Positions 41,054 through 48,587 of a DNA stretch of 52,851 nucleotides are shown one piece after another. The notes beneath the pieces were generated by a model that ran no database searches, was not told the DNA's origin, and worked only from the letters and a program-made list of their open reading frames with translations. The position numbers and the translations under genes were made by a program. Position 1 is the stretch's first letter. Every line of letters begins with the position of its first letter. Source of the DNA: Planctomycetota bacterium (GTDB lineage Bacteria > Planctomycetota > JAJSAM01 > JAJVHW01); contig JAIOPE010000042.1 in NCBI GenBank assembly GCA_021414065.1, forward strand, positions 1 to 52,851, written 5' to 3'.

Positions 41054-42549
41054 GCCGCAACCTCCGACGTCGCGAGTTCCATGATCCGCTCCTCCGTCGC
41101 CGCGCCGCGCGCGAGTTCGCCGACCGTGCGGCCGCCCTGCATGACGACGATCCGGTCCGCCATCCCGATCAGCTCGGGCAACTCCGACGAGATGAAGAGG
41201 ATGCCGAGCCCGCGCCGCGTGAGCCGGTCGATGAGCGCGTAGATCTCGGTCTTCGCGCCGACGTCCACGCCGCGCGTCGGCTCGTCGAGGACGAGCACCT
41301 TCCGCTCCTCGAGCAGGGTCCGCGCGAGCAGCACCTTCTGCTGGTTGCCGCCGGAGAGCGTGCCCGCCGCCTGCCCGAGGCCCGCGGACCGCACATCGAA
41401 CTCCGCCGCCGCCGCGGTCGCCGCGGCGTGCGCGCGGCGCGCGTCGATCCACCCGGCACGCGCGAACATCGGGAGCGACGTGATCGTCACGTTCGCGCCG
41501 ACGTCGAGCACGGGGAAGACACCCGACGCCTTGCGGTCCTCGGTCACATACGCGACGCCTGCCGCGAGCGCCTCCGACGGCGACCGCGGCGCGAACGTGC
41601 TTCCATCGACATGCATCGATCCGGTGGACGGGATCGCGCCGTACAGCGCCAGCCCGACCGACGTCCGCCCCGACCCGACGAGCCCCGTCAGTCCGACGAT
41701 CTCGCCGCGGCGGACCGTGAGGTCCACGCCGCGGAGACGTCCCGGAGCCGCGAGCCCGCGCACGTCGAGCACGACGTCGCCCGGTGCCTCCGTGCGCCGC
41801 GGGAACTCGTCGGCGATGTCGCGGCCGACCATGAGTCGCACGAGCGAGCGCCGGTCGAGTTGCGACGTGGGCGCCGAGCCCGTCACGCGGCCGTCGCGGA
41901 GCACGGTGATCCGGTCGGCGATCGCGAACACCTCTTCGAGCCGGTGCGAGATGTAGACGATCCCAATGCCGCGCTTCGCGAGGCCGCGCACGATGTCGAG
42001 CAGTCGCGCCGCGTCGGCCGAGGGGAGCGACGACGTCGGCTCGTCGAGCACGAGAAGTCGCACGTCGCCCTGGAGCGCCCGCGCGATCTCGACCATCTGC
42101 CGCTCGGCCACCGAGAGCGTCGTCACCTTCGCGCCTGCGTCCACACCGGCGCCGAGGTCGTCGAGCACCCGCTGCGCGGCGTCGCGCATCCCGCGCCGGT
42201 CGAGCCACACGCCCACGCCGAGCCGTCGCACGCGAAGTTCCCGTCCCAGGAACACGTTCTCGGCGGCCGTCAGCTCGGGCACGAGCGCGAGTTCCTGGTA
42301 GATGATCCGCACGCCGCGCCGCGCGACGCCAAGCGTGTCGCCGCTCGGCAGCGACTCGCCGTCGAGCAGCACCGAGCCCGCGTCGGGCACGTACGCGCCG
42401 CCGAGCACCTTGATCAGCGTGGACTTCCCCGCGCCGTTCTCGCCGACGAGCGCGTGGACCTCGCCGGCGGCCACGTCGAACGAGACGCCGTCCAGAGCGC
42501 GCACGCCGGGGAACGTCTTCGTCACGCCCGAGAGCGCGAGGAGCGTCAC
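41050..42549 (-). CDS. CUT2-type sugar ABC transporter ATPase, two fused cassettes (RbsA-like)
   Basis: A 499-residue protein with tandem ABC domains. Cassette 1 has GENGAGKSTL (Walker A), LSVAERQMVEIARAL (atypical signature, normal for RbsA) and LLVLDEPTSSL. Cassette 2 has the degenerate Walker A GLVGSGRTS (no Lys), LSGGNQQKVLLARTL and VLVLDEPTRGVD. One functional and one degenerate site is standard for CUT2 ATPases. GTG 42549 overlaps the TGA of the binding-protein gene (GTGA). Confidence 0.95.
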   Translation of the reverse strand: MTLLALSGVTKTFPGVRALDGVSFDVAAGEVHALVGENGAGKSTLIKVLGGAYVPDAGSVLLDGESLPSGDTLGVARRGVRIIYQELALVPELTAAENVFLGRELRVRRLGVGVWLDRRGMRDAAQRVLDDLGAGVDAGAKVTTLSVAERQMVEIARALQGDVRLLVLDEPTSSLPSADAARLLDIVRGLAKRGIGIVYISHRLEEVFAIADRITVLRDGRVTGSAPTSQLDRRSLVRLMVGRDIADEFPRRTEAPGDVVLDVRGLAAPGRLRGVDLTVRRGEIVGLTGLVGSGRTSVGLALYGAIPSTGSMHVDGSTFAPRSPSEALAAGVAYVTEDRKASGVFPVLDVGANVTITSLPMFARAGWIDARRAHAAATAAAAEFDVRSAGLGQAAGTLSGGNQQKVLLARTLLEERKVLVLDEPTRGVDVGAKTEIYALIDRLTRRGLGILFISSELPELIGMADRIVVMQGGRTVGELARGAATEERIMELATSEVAA

Positions 42550-43478
42550 TTCTTCGACAGGCTCTCGGCGTCCACGATGCCCACGTCCACCGGCGTGATC
42601 TTCTCGACCTTGCCGCCCGCGAAGTGCGCGGCGATGGCCGAGATCGTCTTCGCGCCGATCTGCTTCGGGTACTGGATGACGTCGGCCTTGAGAGCGCTTC
42701 CGCGCTTGATGGCGGCCTGCGCCTCGGGGGTGGCGTCGTAGCCGATGATCGAGATGCCTGTGCGGCCCGCGGCCTCGACGGCGCGGAGCGCGCCGAGCGC
42801 CGAGTCGTCGTTGATCCCGAACACGCCCGCGAGGTCGGCGTGGCGCGTGAGCGAGTCCTCCATCACGGCCTGGGCCTTCACGCGCTCGCCGTCCGACGAC
42901 GGCTTGCCGACGATCTGGATGCCGGGGTGGGCCTTGATCGCTTCCTCGAAGCCGCGCACGCGGTCCTGCACCGACGACACGCTCGGGTGGTCGATGACGA
43001 TCACCTTCCCCTTGCCGCCGAGGAGCTTCGCCATCGCCTCGCCCGCGAGCTTGCCGCCGAGGAAGTTGTCGCTCGCCACGTGGGAGACGACGTCGGCGCC
43101 CTTCGCCGCGATGTCGGCCGTGAACACCGGGATCTTCGCCTGCGCCGCGCCGCGGAGACTCGCCGCCACCGTGTCGGACTCGCACGGGATGAGCACGATC
43201 GCGTCCACCTTGCGAGTGACGAGATCTTCCAGTTGCCTCGCCTGCGCCGACGAGTCGGCCTCGGCCGACTGGATGACGAGCGTCATGTGTTCCTTCGCCG
43301 CCTGCTCGACGAGCCCGGCTTCGAGGTCCTTGTAGAACTCGTGGCTCCGCGTGCGCAGCGCCACGCCGATCGTCTTCCCGCCCGCCGCCGCGGGGGCGCC
43401 GCCGGCCGGCTTGCCGTCGCCGCAACCCGCCGCGAACACGAGACCGAGCACCGCGAGAACTGCACCGGGAAGCCGCAT
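42546..43478 (-). CDS. Sugar-binding lipoprotein (RbsB-like, periplasmic binding protein class I)
   Basis: A 310-residue lipoprotein with lipobox FAAGC (Cys19). The Peripla_BP_4 fold is shown by IGVALRTRSHEFYKDLEAGLVEQA, LEDLVTRKVDAIVLIPCESD, VVSHVASDNFLGGKLAGEAM, VFGINDDSALGALRAVEAAG and IIGYDATPEAQAAI. It would deliver a free monosaccharide to the CUT2 importer. Mannose released by the co-encoded GH92 enzyme is the likely ligand, by context. GGAGG lies 6 nt before the ATG. It is the first gene of the four-gene coupled operon. Confidence 0.94.
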   Translation of the reverse strand: MRLPGAVLAVLGLVFAAGCGDGKPAGGAPAAAGGKTIGVALRTRSHEFYKDLEAGLVEQAAKEHMTLVIQSAEADSSAQARQLEDLVTRKVDAIVLIPCESDTVAASLRGAAQAKIPVFTADIAAKGADVVSHVASDNFLGGKLAGEAMAKLLGGKGKVIVIDHPSVSSVQDRVRGFEEAIKAHPGIQIVGKPSSDGERVKAQAVMEDSLTRHADLAGVFGINDDSALGALRAVEAAGRTGISIIGYDATPEAQAAIKRGSALKADVIQYPKQIGAKTISAIAAHFAGGKVEKITPVDVGIVDAESLSKK

Positions 43479-43542
43479 GTCGTCGTTCCTCCGTGAAGCG
43501 GGCGAGGCTACGCCAAGCGAAGCGCGGCCGGAAGCGCAGGCG

Positions 43543-43548
43543 TACACT
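43543..43548 (+). promoter_or_regulatory. -10-like TACACT of the kinase gene
   Basis: TACACT lies in the 92-bp divergent spacer (43479-43570) between the binding-protein and kinase genes. Here a short leader with AGGAG (7 nt before the GTG) follows, so this gene is not leaderless. Any sugar-responsive operator shared by both directions should lie in this spacer; no clear palindrome was found. Confidence 0.35.
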
Positions 43549-43570
43549 CCGCGGGATCCAGGAGACGACC

Positions 43571-44485
43571 GTGCGCATCGGGATCGACCTCGGCGGAACG
43601 AAGATCGAAGCGGTGGCGCTCGCCGCCGGCGGGCGCGAGGCGTTCCGTCGCCGCGTGCCGACGCCGCAGGGCGACTACGCGGCGACGCTTCAGACGATCG
43701 CTGAGCTCGTTCGCGCAGCCGACGACGCCACCGGAACGCTCGGCACCGTCGGCGTCGGCGTGCCCGGAATCCCGTCGCGTGCGACAGGGCGGATGAAGAA
43801 CGCGAACTCGACGTGCCTCAACGGGCACACGCTCGGTCCCGACCTCGAGGCGCTCGTCGGGCGACCCGTGCGCATCGCGAACGACGCGAACTGCTTCGCG
43901 CTCTCCGAGGCGTCCGACGGCGCGGGCGCCGGGGCCGACGTCGTCTTCGGCGTGATCATGGGCACCGGCACCGGCGGCGGGGTGGTCGTCGGCGGGCGCG
44001 TGCTGACGGGGCCGAACGGGATCGCCGGCGAGTGGGGCCACAACCCGCTCCCGTGGCCCGAGGCGTCGGAGTTGCCCGGCCCCCGCTGCTACTGCGGGAA
44101 GCACGGGTGCATCGAGTCGTTCCTCGCCGGGCCCTGGATGTCGTTCGACCACGCGCAGTCCGTCGGCGCCGCGCCCGGCGACGGGCCGCTCGACCCCGCC
44201 GAGATCGCCCGACGCGCCGCCACGGGCGACGTCGCCTGCCGCGCCACGCTCGACCGCCACGCGAACCGCGCGGCCCGCGCCCTCGCGAGCATCGTCAACG
44301 TCCTCGACCCGGACGTGATCGTCCTCGGCGGCGGCGTGTCGAACCTCGCGCACCTCTACGACGAGATCCCGCGCCTCTGGGGCCGGTGGATCTTCTCGGA
44401 CCGCGTGGACACGCAACTCCGCCGGGCCGTCCACGGTGACTCGAGCGGCGTCCGCGGCGCGGCGTGGCTCTGGCCGGACGAATAG
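43571..44485 (+). CDS. mak: ROK-family manno(fructo)kinase
   Basis: A 304-residue sugar kinase. IGIDLGGTKIEAVAL is the phosphate-binding loop and VGVGVPGIPS follows. ANDANCFALSEA carries the catalytic Asp, and GTGTGGGVVVGGRVLTGPNGIAGEWGHNPLPWP leads to the ROK zinc site CYCGKHGCIESFLAGP. The sequence around the zinc site is close to that of E. coli Mak (manno(fructo)kinase). It would turn imported mannose or fructose into the 6-phosphate. It is divergent from the mannosidase/importer operon. Start GTG 43571 has AGGAG at 7 nt. Confidence 0.9.
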   Translation: MRIGIDLGGTKIEAVALAAGGREAFRRRVPTPQGDYAATLQTIAELVRAADDATGTLGTVGVGVPGIPSRATGRMKNANSTCLNGHTLGPDLEALVGRPVRIANDANCFALSEASDGAGAGADVVFGVIMGTGTGGGVVVGGRVLTGPNGIAGEWGHNPLPWPEASELPGPRCYCGKHGCIESFLAGPWMSFDHAQSVGAAPGDGPLDPAEIARRAATGDVACRATLDRHANRAARALASIVNVLDPDVIVLGGGVSNLAHLYDEIPRLWGRWIFSDRVDTQLRRAVHGDSSGVRGAAWLWPDE

Positions 44486-44538
44486 ACGCACGGTTGCCGC
44501 CGCGCGGCGCCGAAGATGCCGCGCTCGGGAGGTGATGC

Positions 44539-45549
44539 GTGCGCACAGGAACGGTTCTCTGTCTCGCGTTGGGTGCGGTGCTGGCGATCGCGGGCGGTTT
44601 CGCGGCGGCGCCGGTCAGCGAGGCGCGGGCGGACGTCATCATCGATGACCCACCGAAGTCGAAGCGGGTGCCCGTCGAGACCGAACTCGACTGGGGCGTG
44701 CTCGCCGACCGGGTGTCCCGCGCGTACGTCGTCGCGAAGGGCGACACGCTCTCGACGATCGCGCAGCGGATGTGCGGCAGCGCGACGCGGTGGAAGGCGA
44801 TCGCGGACGCCAACCCGGAGGCCGTGCGCGGCACCGACACGATCGACGCCGGCACGACGCTCTGGCTCCCGCCCATGCGCTCGTTCGATCCTCCGCAGAC
44901 CGCTGCGCCGGGCGGGGCGGCGGGCGCGGCGCCGGACGCGAACGCGCCGAAGGCGCTCCTCCCGTGGTACGACGCGTTCTGGATGCGGCAGAAGCGCCGC
45001 TGGGAGTCCACGCCGGATTCCCGGGCGAGTCCCACCGACGCGCCGGAGAAGCCGAAGTTGTACTGCGTGTGGATCGTCCCGCACGGCGAACTCGCGGCGG
45101 CGCTGAGGCGGATGGCCGGGAAGGACGCGCGGCTGACCTTGATCGGGTCGTACGCAACGCTCGGCATGAGTTCGCTCGTCCACGTCGACGAGCCGACGGT
45201 CCGCATGAAGGCGGTGCACCGCATCACCGGCATCGACGACCAGCTCGTCCGCACCGAGGTCAAGGTCACGCGCTACGACGCCGCCGGGAAGGTCGTCGAG
45301 AAAGTGCTCCCGCTCGAGCCGAGCGAGTGGGATCGCCTCCCTGTGCCGCCAGCGCCGCCGTCGCCGCCGTCGCCGCAGGACCCGCGGGCCCCCGCGCCGA
45401 AGCCCGACGATCCGAAACTCGACCTGCGCGACGTCCCGCCCTCTCCGATCGACTTCCGCTGGACGCCGGCGTTGGGCGCCGCCGTGGCGGTCGTCGGCGC
45501 ACTGATCGTGGTGGCGGTGATGGCTCTGCGACGCCGCAAGTCGAAGTGA
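44539..45549 (+). CDS. Exported LysM-domain protein with C-terminal anchor
   Basis: A 336-residue protein with a signal peptide. A LysM module lies at about 62-110 (RAYVVAKGDTLSTIAQRMCGSATRWKAIADANPE...IDAGTTLWLP), which would bind peptidoglycan. A central domain (KLYCVWIVPHGELAAALRRMAG, LVRTEVKVTRYDAAGKVVEKVLPLE) is unassigned. Then come a Pro-rich stretch and a C-terminal helix with a basic tail (AVVGALIVVAVMALRRRKSK) that anchors it in the inner membrane. Start GTG 44539 follows GGAGGTGAT. Its TGA overlaps the next gene's GTG (GTGA). Confidence 0.83.
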   Translation: MRTGTVLCLALGAVLAIAGGFAAAPVSEARADVIIDDPPKSKRVPVETELDWGVLADRVSRAYVVAKGDTLSTIAQRMCGSATRWKAIADANPEAVRGTDTIDAGTTLWLPPMRSFDPPQTAAPGGAAGAAPDANAPKALLPWYDAFWMRQKRRWESTPDSRASPTDAPEKPKLYCVWIVPHGELAAALRRMAGKDARLTLIGSYATLGMSSLVHVDEPTVRMKAVHRITGIDDQLVRTEVKVTRYDAAGKVVEKVLPLEPSEWDRLPVPPAPPSPPSPQDPRAPAPKPDDPKLDLRDVPPSPIDFRWTPALGAAVAVVGALIVVAVMALRRRKSK

Positions 45550-46550
45550 CGCGCCGCGCGGATCCGCTCCCCGCGGCTCCCGTCGTGGCGGCCTACGCGG
45601 TCGGCGCCGCGCTCCTCGCGAGCGCAGCGCCGCTCCTCGCGTACGCCGGGTCGCTCGCGCTGCTCGGGGCGCCGCACGCGCTCGCGGAACTGCGCTACGT
45701 GGACGGTCGGTTCTCGCGGCGCCTCGGGACGGCACGCGGGCTCGCCGTCGCTGCGATCCTCGCGGTCGTCGTCGGACTTCGGTGCGCGGTCCTCGCGGGT
45801 TGGATCGCGCCCGCCACGGCGGTCCCGGCGGAGCTCGGACTCGTGGCCGTGCTCGCGTTCACGGTCGTCCCAGACCTCGCGGCGCGGCCGCTTCGGGCGC
45901 TCGTGGCGGTCGGCGTCGGCGCGGTGATCGCGGCGGGGTCCTGGGCGGCCCCGACGGCGCTCGTCGTCGCACTCGCGGTGCTCCACAACGCCACGCCGAT
46001 CGGCTTCCTCGCCGAGCGCGACGACGTGCGACCGCGCCTGCTCGTCCCGGCGCTCGTGGCGTTCGTCGCGGTCCCGGCGCTCGTGGCGACGGGGCTTCCG
46101 TCGCGCCTCCTCGCCGAGTTCGGTTGTTTCGCCCCGGACGCCGCGTTCGCTTCCGCAGGCGCTCTCGGCGACCACCTCCGTGTGTTCGTTCCGCCCGCGT
46201 GGGTCGCGACCGCCGCGGCGCCCGCACTTTTCGCGGCGGCGGCGTATCTCCAACTCATGCACTACGGCGTCGTGCTGGGAGTGCTCCCGCGGCTCCTCGC
46301 GGCGGACGCAGACACGACCGATCGCCCCGCGCTCCCGTGGCCGCGGCGACGCGTTCTCGCCTGGACGATCGCCGTGGTCGGCGCCGGGTTCGCTGTCGCG
46401 TTCTTCACGTGCTTCGTTCCCGCCCGCTCCGCGTACGGCCTGCTCGCGGCCGTGCATGCGTGGATCGAGATCCCCGTGCTGCTGCTCGCACTCGTCCCGC
46501 GCGACGCGCTCCCCTTCCCTCCATCCGCCGCCGCGCCCCGCGCCGCATGA
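45546..46550 (+). CDS. Polytopic membrane protein with conserved-looking His residues
   Basis: A 334-residue protein with about nine hydrophobic helices. In-membrane or near-membrane His residues occur in GAPHALAELRYVDGRF, VLHNATPIGFLAER, LQLMHYGVVLGVLP and AAVHAWIEIPVLLLA. This distribution recalls integral-membrane diiron or carotenoid-cleaving (Brp/Blh-like) proteins, but the match is weak and I do not claim it. It is translationally coupled to the LysM gene upstream and to the small membrane protein downstream, so the three probably work together at the envelope. Confidence 0.7.
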   Translation: MTRRADPLPAAPVVAAYAVGAALLASAAPLLAYAGSLALLGAPHALAELRYVDGRFSRRLGTARGLAVAAILAVVVGLRCAVLAGWIAPATAVPAELGLVAVLAFTVVPDLAARPLRALVAVGVGAVIAAGSWAAPTALVVALAVLHNATPIGFLAERDDVRPRLLVPALVAFVAVPALVATGLPSRLLAEFGCFAPDAAFASAGALGDHLRVFVPPAWVATAAAPALFAAAAYLQLMHYGVVLGVLPRLLAADADTTDRPALPWPRRRVLAWTIAVVGAGFAVAFFTCFVPARSAYGLLAAVHAWIEIPVLLLALVPRDALPFPPSAAAPRAA

Positions 46551-46894
46551 CGCAGACCGGCGCCTTCCTGCTGACCCTCGCAATCGAGCTCCCGATCGTC
46601 GTCGGGGCCGTGCGGTGGACGCGCGCCGCACCGACGGGACTCGCCTGGACGCTCGTGCTCGCGCTCGGCGCGAACGCCGTCACGCACCCGCTCCTCTGGC
46701 TCGCAGACGCGGCGCTCCGTCCGCACCTGGCGCTCGCGCCCCGCTGGACGGTGCTCGAACTCGCCGTCGTCGCTGTCGAAGGCACGATCTACGCGGCGGC
46801 GGGACTCGGCGCCCGGCGCGGGGCCGCCGTCGCACTCGCAGCCAACGCGGCGTCGTTCGTCGCGGGACTCGTCTGGCTGGAAGTCCGCGGCTGA
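46547..46894 (+). CDS. Small four-helix membrane protein
   Basis: A 115-residue protein with four hydrophobic segments. The motifs ELPIVVGAVRW, LGANAVTHPLLWL, ELAVVAVEGTIYAAA and LAANAASFVAGLVW show acidic or polar residues placed inside helices, as in small conserved membrane families near exosortase or sorting genes, but I cannot name it. ATG 46547 overlaps the preceding TGA (ATGA). Confidence 0.7.
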   Translation: MTQTGAFLLTLAIELPIVVGAVRWTRAAPTGLAWTLVLALGANAVTHPLLWLADAALRPHLALAPRWTVLELAVVAVEGTIYAAAGLGARRGAAVALAANAASFVAGLVWLEVRG

Positions 46895-46941
46895 TCGCCT
46901 GGCGCCCGGAGTTTGCCGAAGACGCCATGCCGGCAGGTGCG

Positions 46942-46947
46942 TACGAT
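46942..46947 (+). promoter_or_regulatory. -10-like TACGAT, leaderless promoter candidate
   Basis: TACGAT ends 7 nt before the ATG at 46955. No Shine-Dalgarno sequence is seen. Confidence 0.45.
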
Positions 46948-46954
46948 CCCGGCG

Positions 46955-48541
46955 ATGAGTCCTCCCCAGGGGAACGGCGGGGTCGCACGTTCGGGCGCGC
47001 CCCACGACCGCCCGTCGGCGCTCGACGACCTCGCAACAGTCTGGTCCGCGGCGTTCGCACGTCGGCCGTGGGCGTGGGTGATCGGGCTGGCGCTCGTCGC
47101 TGCGGCCGGCCTGGCCGACGGGGCCCCAGGCGCCGCGGCCTTCGTCGTGGCCGCTGCGGCCATCGCGGCCCCGCAGATGCAGCGGTGGACGACGCAACGC
47201 GCCTGCCTCGTCAGCGTCGGCGCGCTCGCGGTGCCCGCACTGCTCGACAGCGGGGACAAGATCGCCGCGCGGACGGCGCTTCCGTGGAGCGCCGCGGTGG
47301 CCGCGGCGGTCGCGACCATCGTGTCGGTGCAATGGCAACGTCGAGCCGCGATCGCCTGGGCGCTGTTCGGCATTGCCGCGGCGGGGCTCGCGACGGCCGT
47401 GTTCCATGTCGCGCATGACGACCACCTGACGATGTTCGCGATGCTCGCTGCCGCAGCACTCACCGCGGTGGTGTGCGCAGACCCTCGGACCGGCGTCGCC
47501 CTAGCTGCCGTCGGAGTCGGCGCGGTGGCGCTCGCCGTGTCCCGATTCACGGATCTCGCGTCGGCCGACGGCGCGGTGGCGTTCCTGCACCGACTGGTCG
47601 CGGGCGTCGCGGTGTGGGGAGCACTGGTCGTCATCGTCCGCGCGGCGCGACGGGACGTACCGACGCGCACGGAGGACGACGCGGCCTCAGCACGCCTCGT
47701 GATCCGCGTCCAGCGACGTCCCTGGACCACGGCGATCGTGGCGTGCCTAGTCGGCAGGGCGTTCGAGCCGGGCCTCGCCGCCGCCTGGCTGTCGGTGGGG
47801 CAGGCGGGGCGGTTCTTCTGGTCGCCCGCGCGCATGGGCGCCGCGGTCCCGGTCCTCGCGTTGATCGCAGTCGGGACGCACAGTGCGTGGGCGTTCGGCC
47901 GGTTCATCGTTGCGGCGTCGATCGTGCCGGCACTCGAGTTGGCGTGGCTGGCGACCCGGGGCGGTGCTGCGCCCGTGGCCTCGCCGGCTGTGTCGTGGAT
48001 CGAACTCGCCTGGCCGTTCGGTCAGTTCGCGATCGCCTGGCTCGCCGCGCGGCGCGATCCCGGCCCGCGACCGGGCGGGGCGCTCGTCATCACAGCGCTG
48101 ACGGTCACGGCGACAGCGATGCTCGCACAGTCGTTCGGCAACGGTGGTTCGGGCACCACTGCGGTCTGGTGGATGCTCCTCGGCACGTGGACGTTCGTCT
48201 TCCATCGACTTGCCACCAGCGAACGCAGCGGCGGTGCGATGGTCACGGCCTGGATCGGTGCGAACGTCGCCGGGGCTCTCGGCGGACTCGTCTGGATCGC
48301 GGGTCGGGAGCCCAATCTGCTGATGGGCTCGGCTTGGACGTGGGACGCCGGACCGCGCAGCTACGTGCCTGGGGTTCTCGCCGCCGCCGCGCTCAACACG
48401 CTCCACGGGGCGATCTGCGTCCTCGCTGCGCGGCGCCTGAGGAGCATGACGGTCGTCCCGGACACGCACCCGCTGATCGCCGACTTCGGCGTGGACCTCG
48501 TCCCGGTCGGCGGGCCGTCAGGAGTTGCGCCGGCACCGTGA
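46955..48541 (+). CDS. Large polytopic membrane protein, unknown
   Basis: A 528-residue protein with about 12-14 predicted helices rich in Ala/Val/Trp (WAWVIGLALVAAAGLADG, AAFVVAAAAIAAPQM, LATAVFHVAHDDHLTMFAMLAAAALTAVV). No transporter or enzyme signature is recognised. HVAHDDH is the only striking polar cluster. ATG 46955 is chosen over one 14 codons upstream because of the TACGAT hexamer 7 nt before it and the normal, hydrophilic N-terminus. Confidence 0.7.
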   Translation: MSPPQGNGGVARSGAPHDRPSALDDLATVWSAAFARRPWAWVIGLALVAAAGLADGAPGAAAFVVAAAAIAAPQMQRWTTQRACLVSVGALAVPALLDSGDKIAARTALPWSAAVAAAVATIVSVQWQRRAAIAWALFGIAAAGLATAVFHVAHDDHLTMFAMLAAAALTAVVCADPRTGVALAAVGVGAVALAVSRFTDLASADGAVAFLHRLVAGVAVWGALVVIVRAARRDVPTRTEDDAASARLVIRVQRRPWTTAIVACLVGRAFEPGLAAAWLSVGQAGRFFWSPARMGAAVPVLALIAVGTHSAWAFGRFIVAASIVPALELAWLATRGGAAPVASPAVSWIELAWPFGQFAIAWLAARRDPGPRPGGALVITALTVTATAMLAQSFGNGGSGTTAVWWMLLGTWTFVFHRLATSERSGGAMVTAWIGANVAGALGGLVWIAGREPNLLMGSAWTWDAGPRSYVPGVLAAAALNTLHGAICVLAARRLRSMTVVPDTHPLIADFGVDLVPVGGPSGVAPAP

Positions 48542-48574
48542 CCTACGAAGCGGCGCACGCGGCGACGATCGGAG

Positions 48575-48580
48575 TAACCT
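48575..48580 (+). promoter_or_regulatory. -10-like TAACCT, leaderless promoter candidate
   Basis: TAACCT ends 7 nt before ATG 48588. No Shine-Dalgarno sequence is seen. Confidence 0.4.
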
Positions 48581-48587
48581 GCACACC

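Noticed and set aside
37110-41060. A 1316-codon reading of the GH92 frame that would include a long N-terminal extension
   Set aside because: The extension is the out-of-frame shadow of the permease gene. ATG 40121 starts a lipoprotein signal and overlaps the permease stop.
41050-42549. Loss of the Walker A lysine in the second ATPase cassette (GLVGSGRTS) as a sign of inactivation
   Set aside because: A degenerate second site is normal in RbsA/MglA-type double ATPases.
44539-46550. 45546-46550 protein as a carotenoid-cleaving Brp/Blh enzyme working with the UbiA operon
   Set aside because: Only the scattered His residues are suggestive. The signature HxxxDH/HHAEW-type motifs were not found and the genes are 4 kb apart in opposite orientation.
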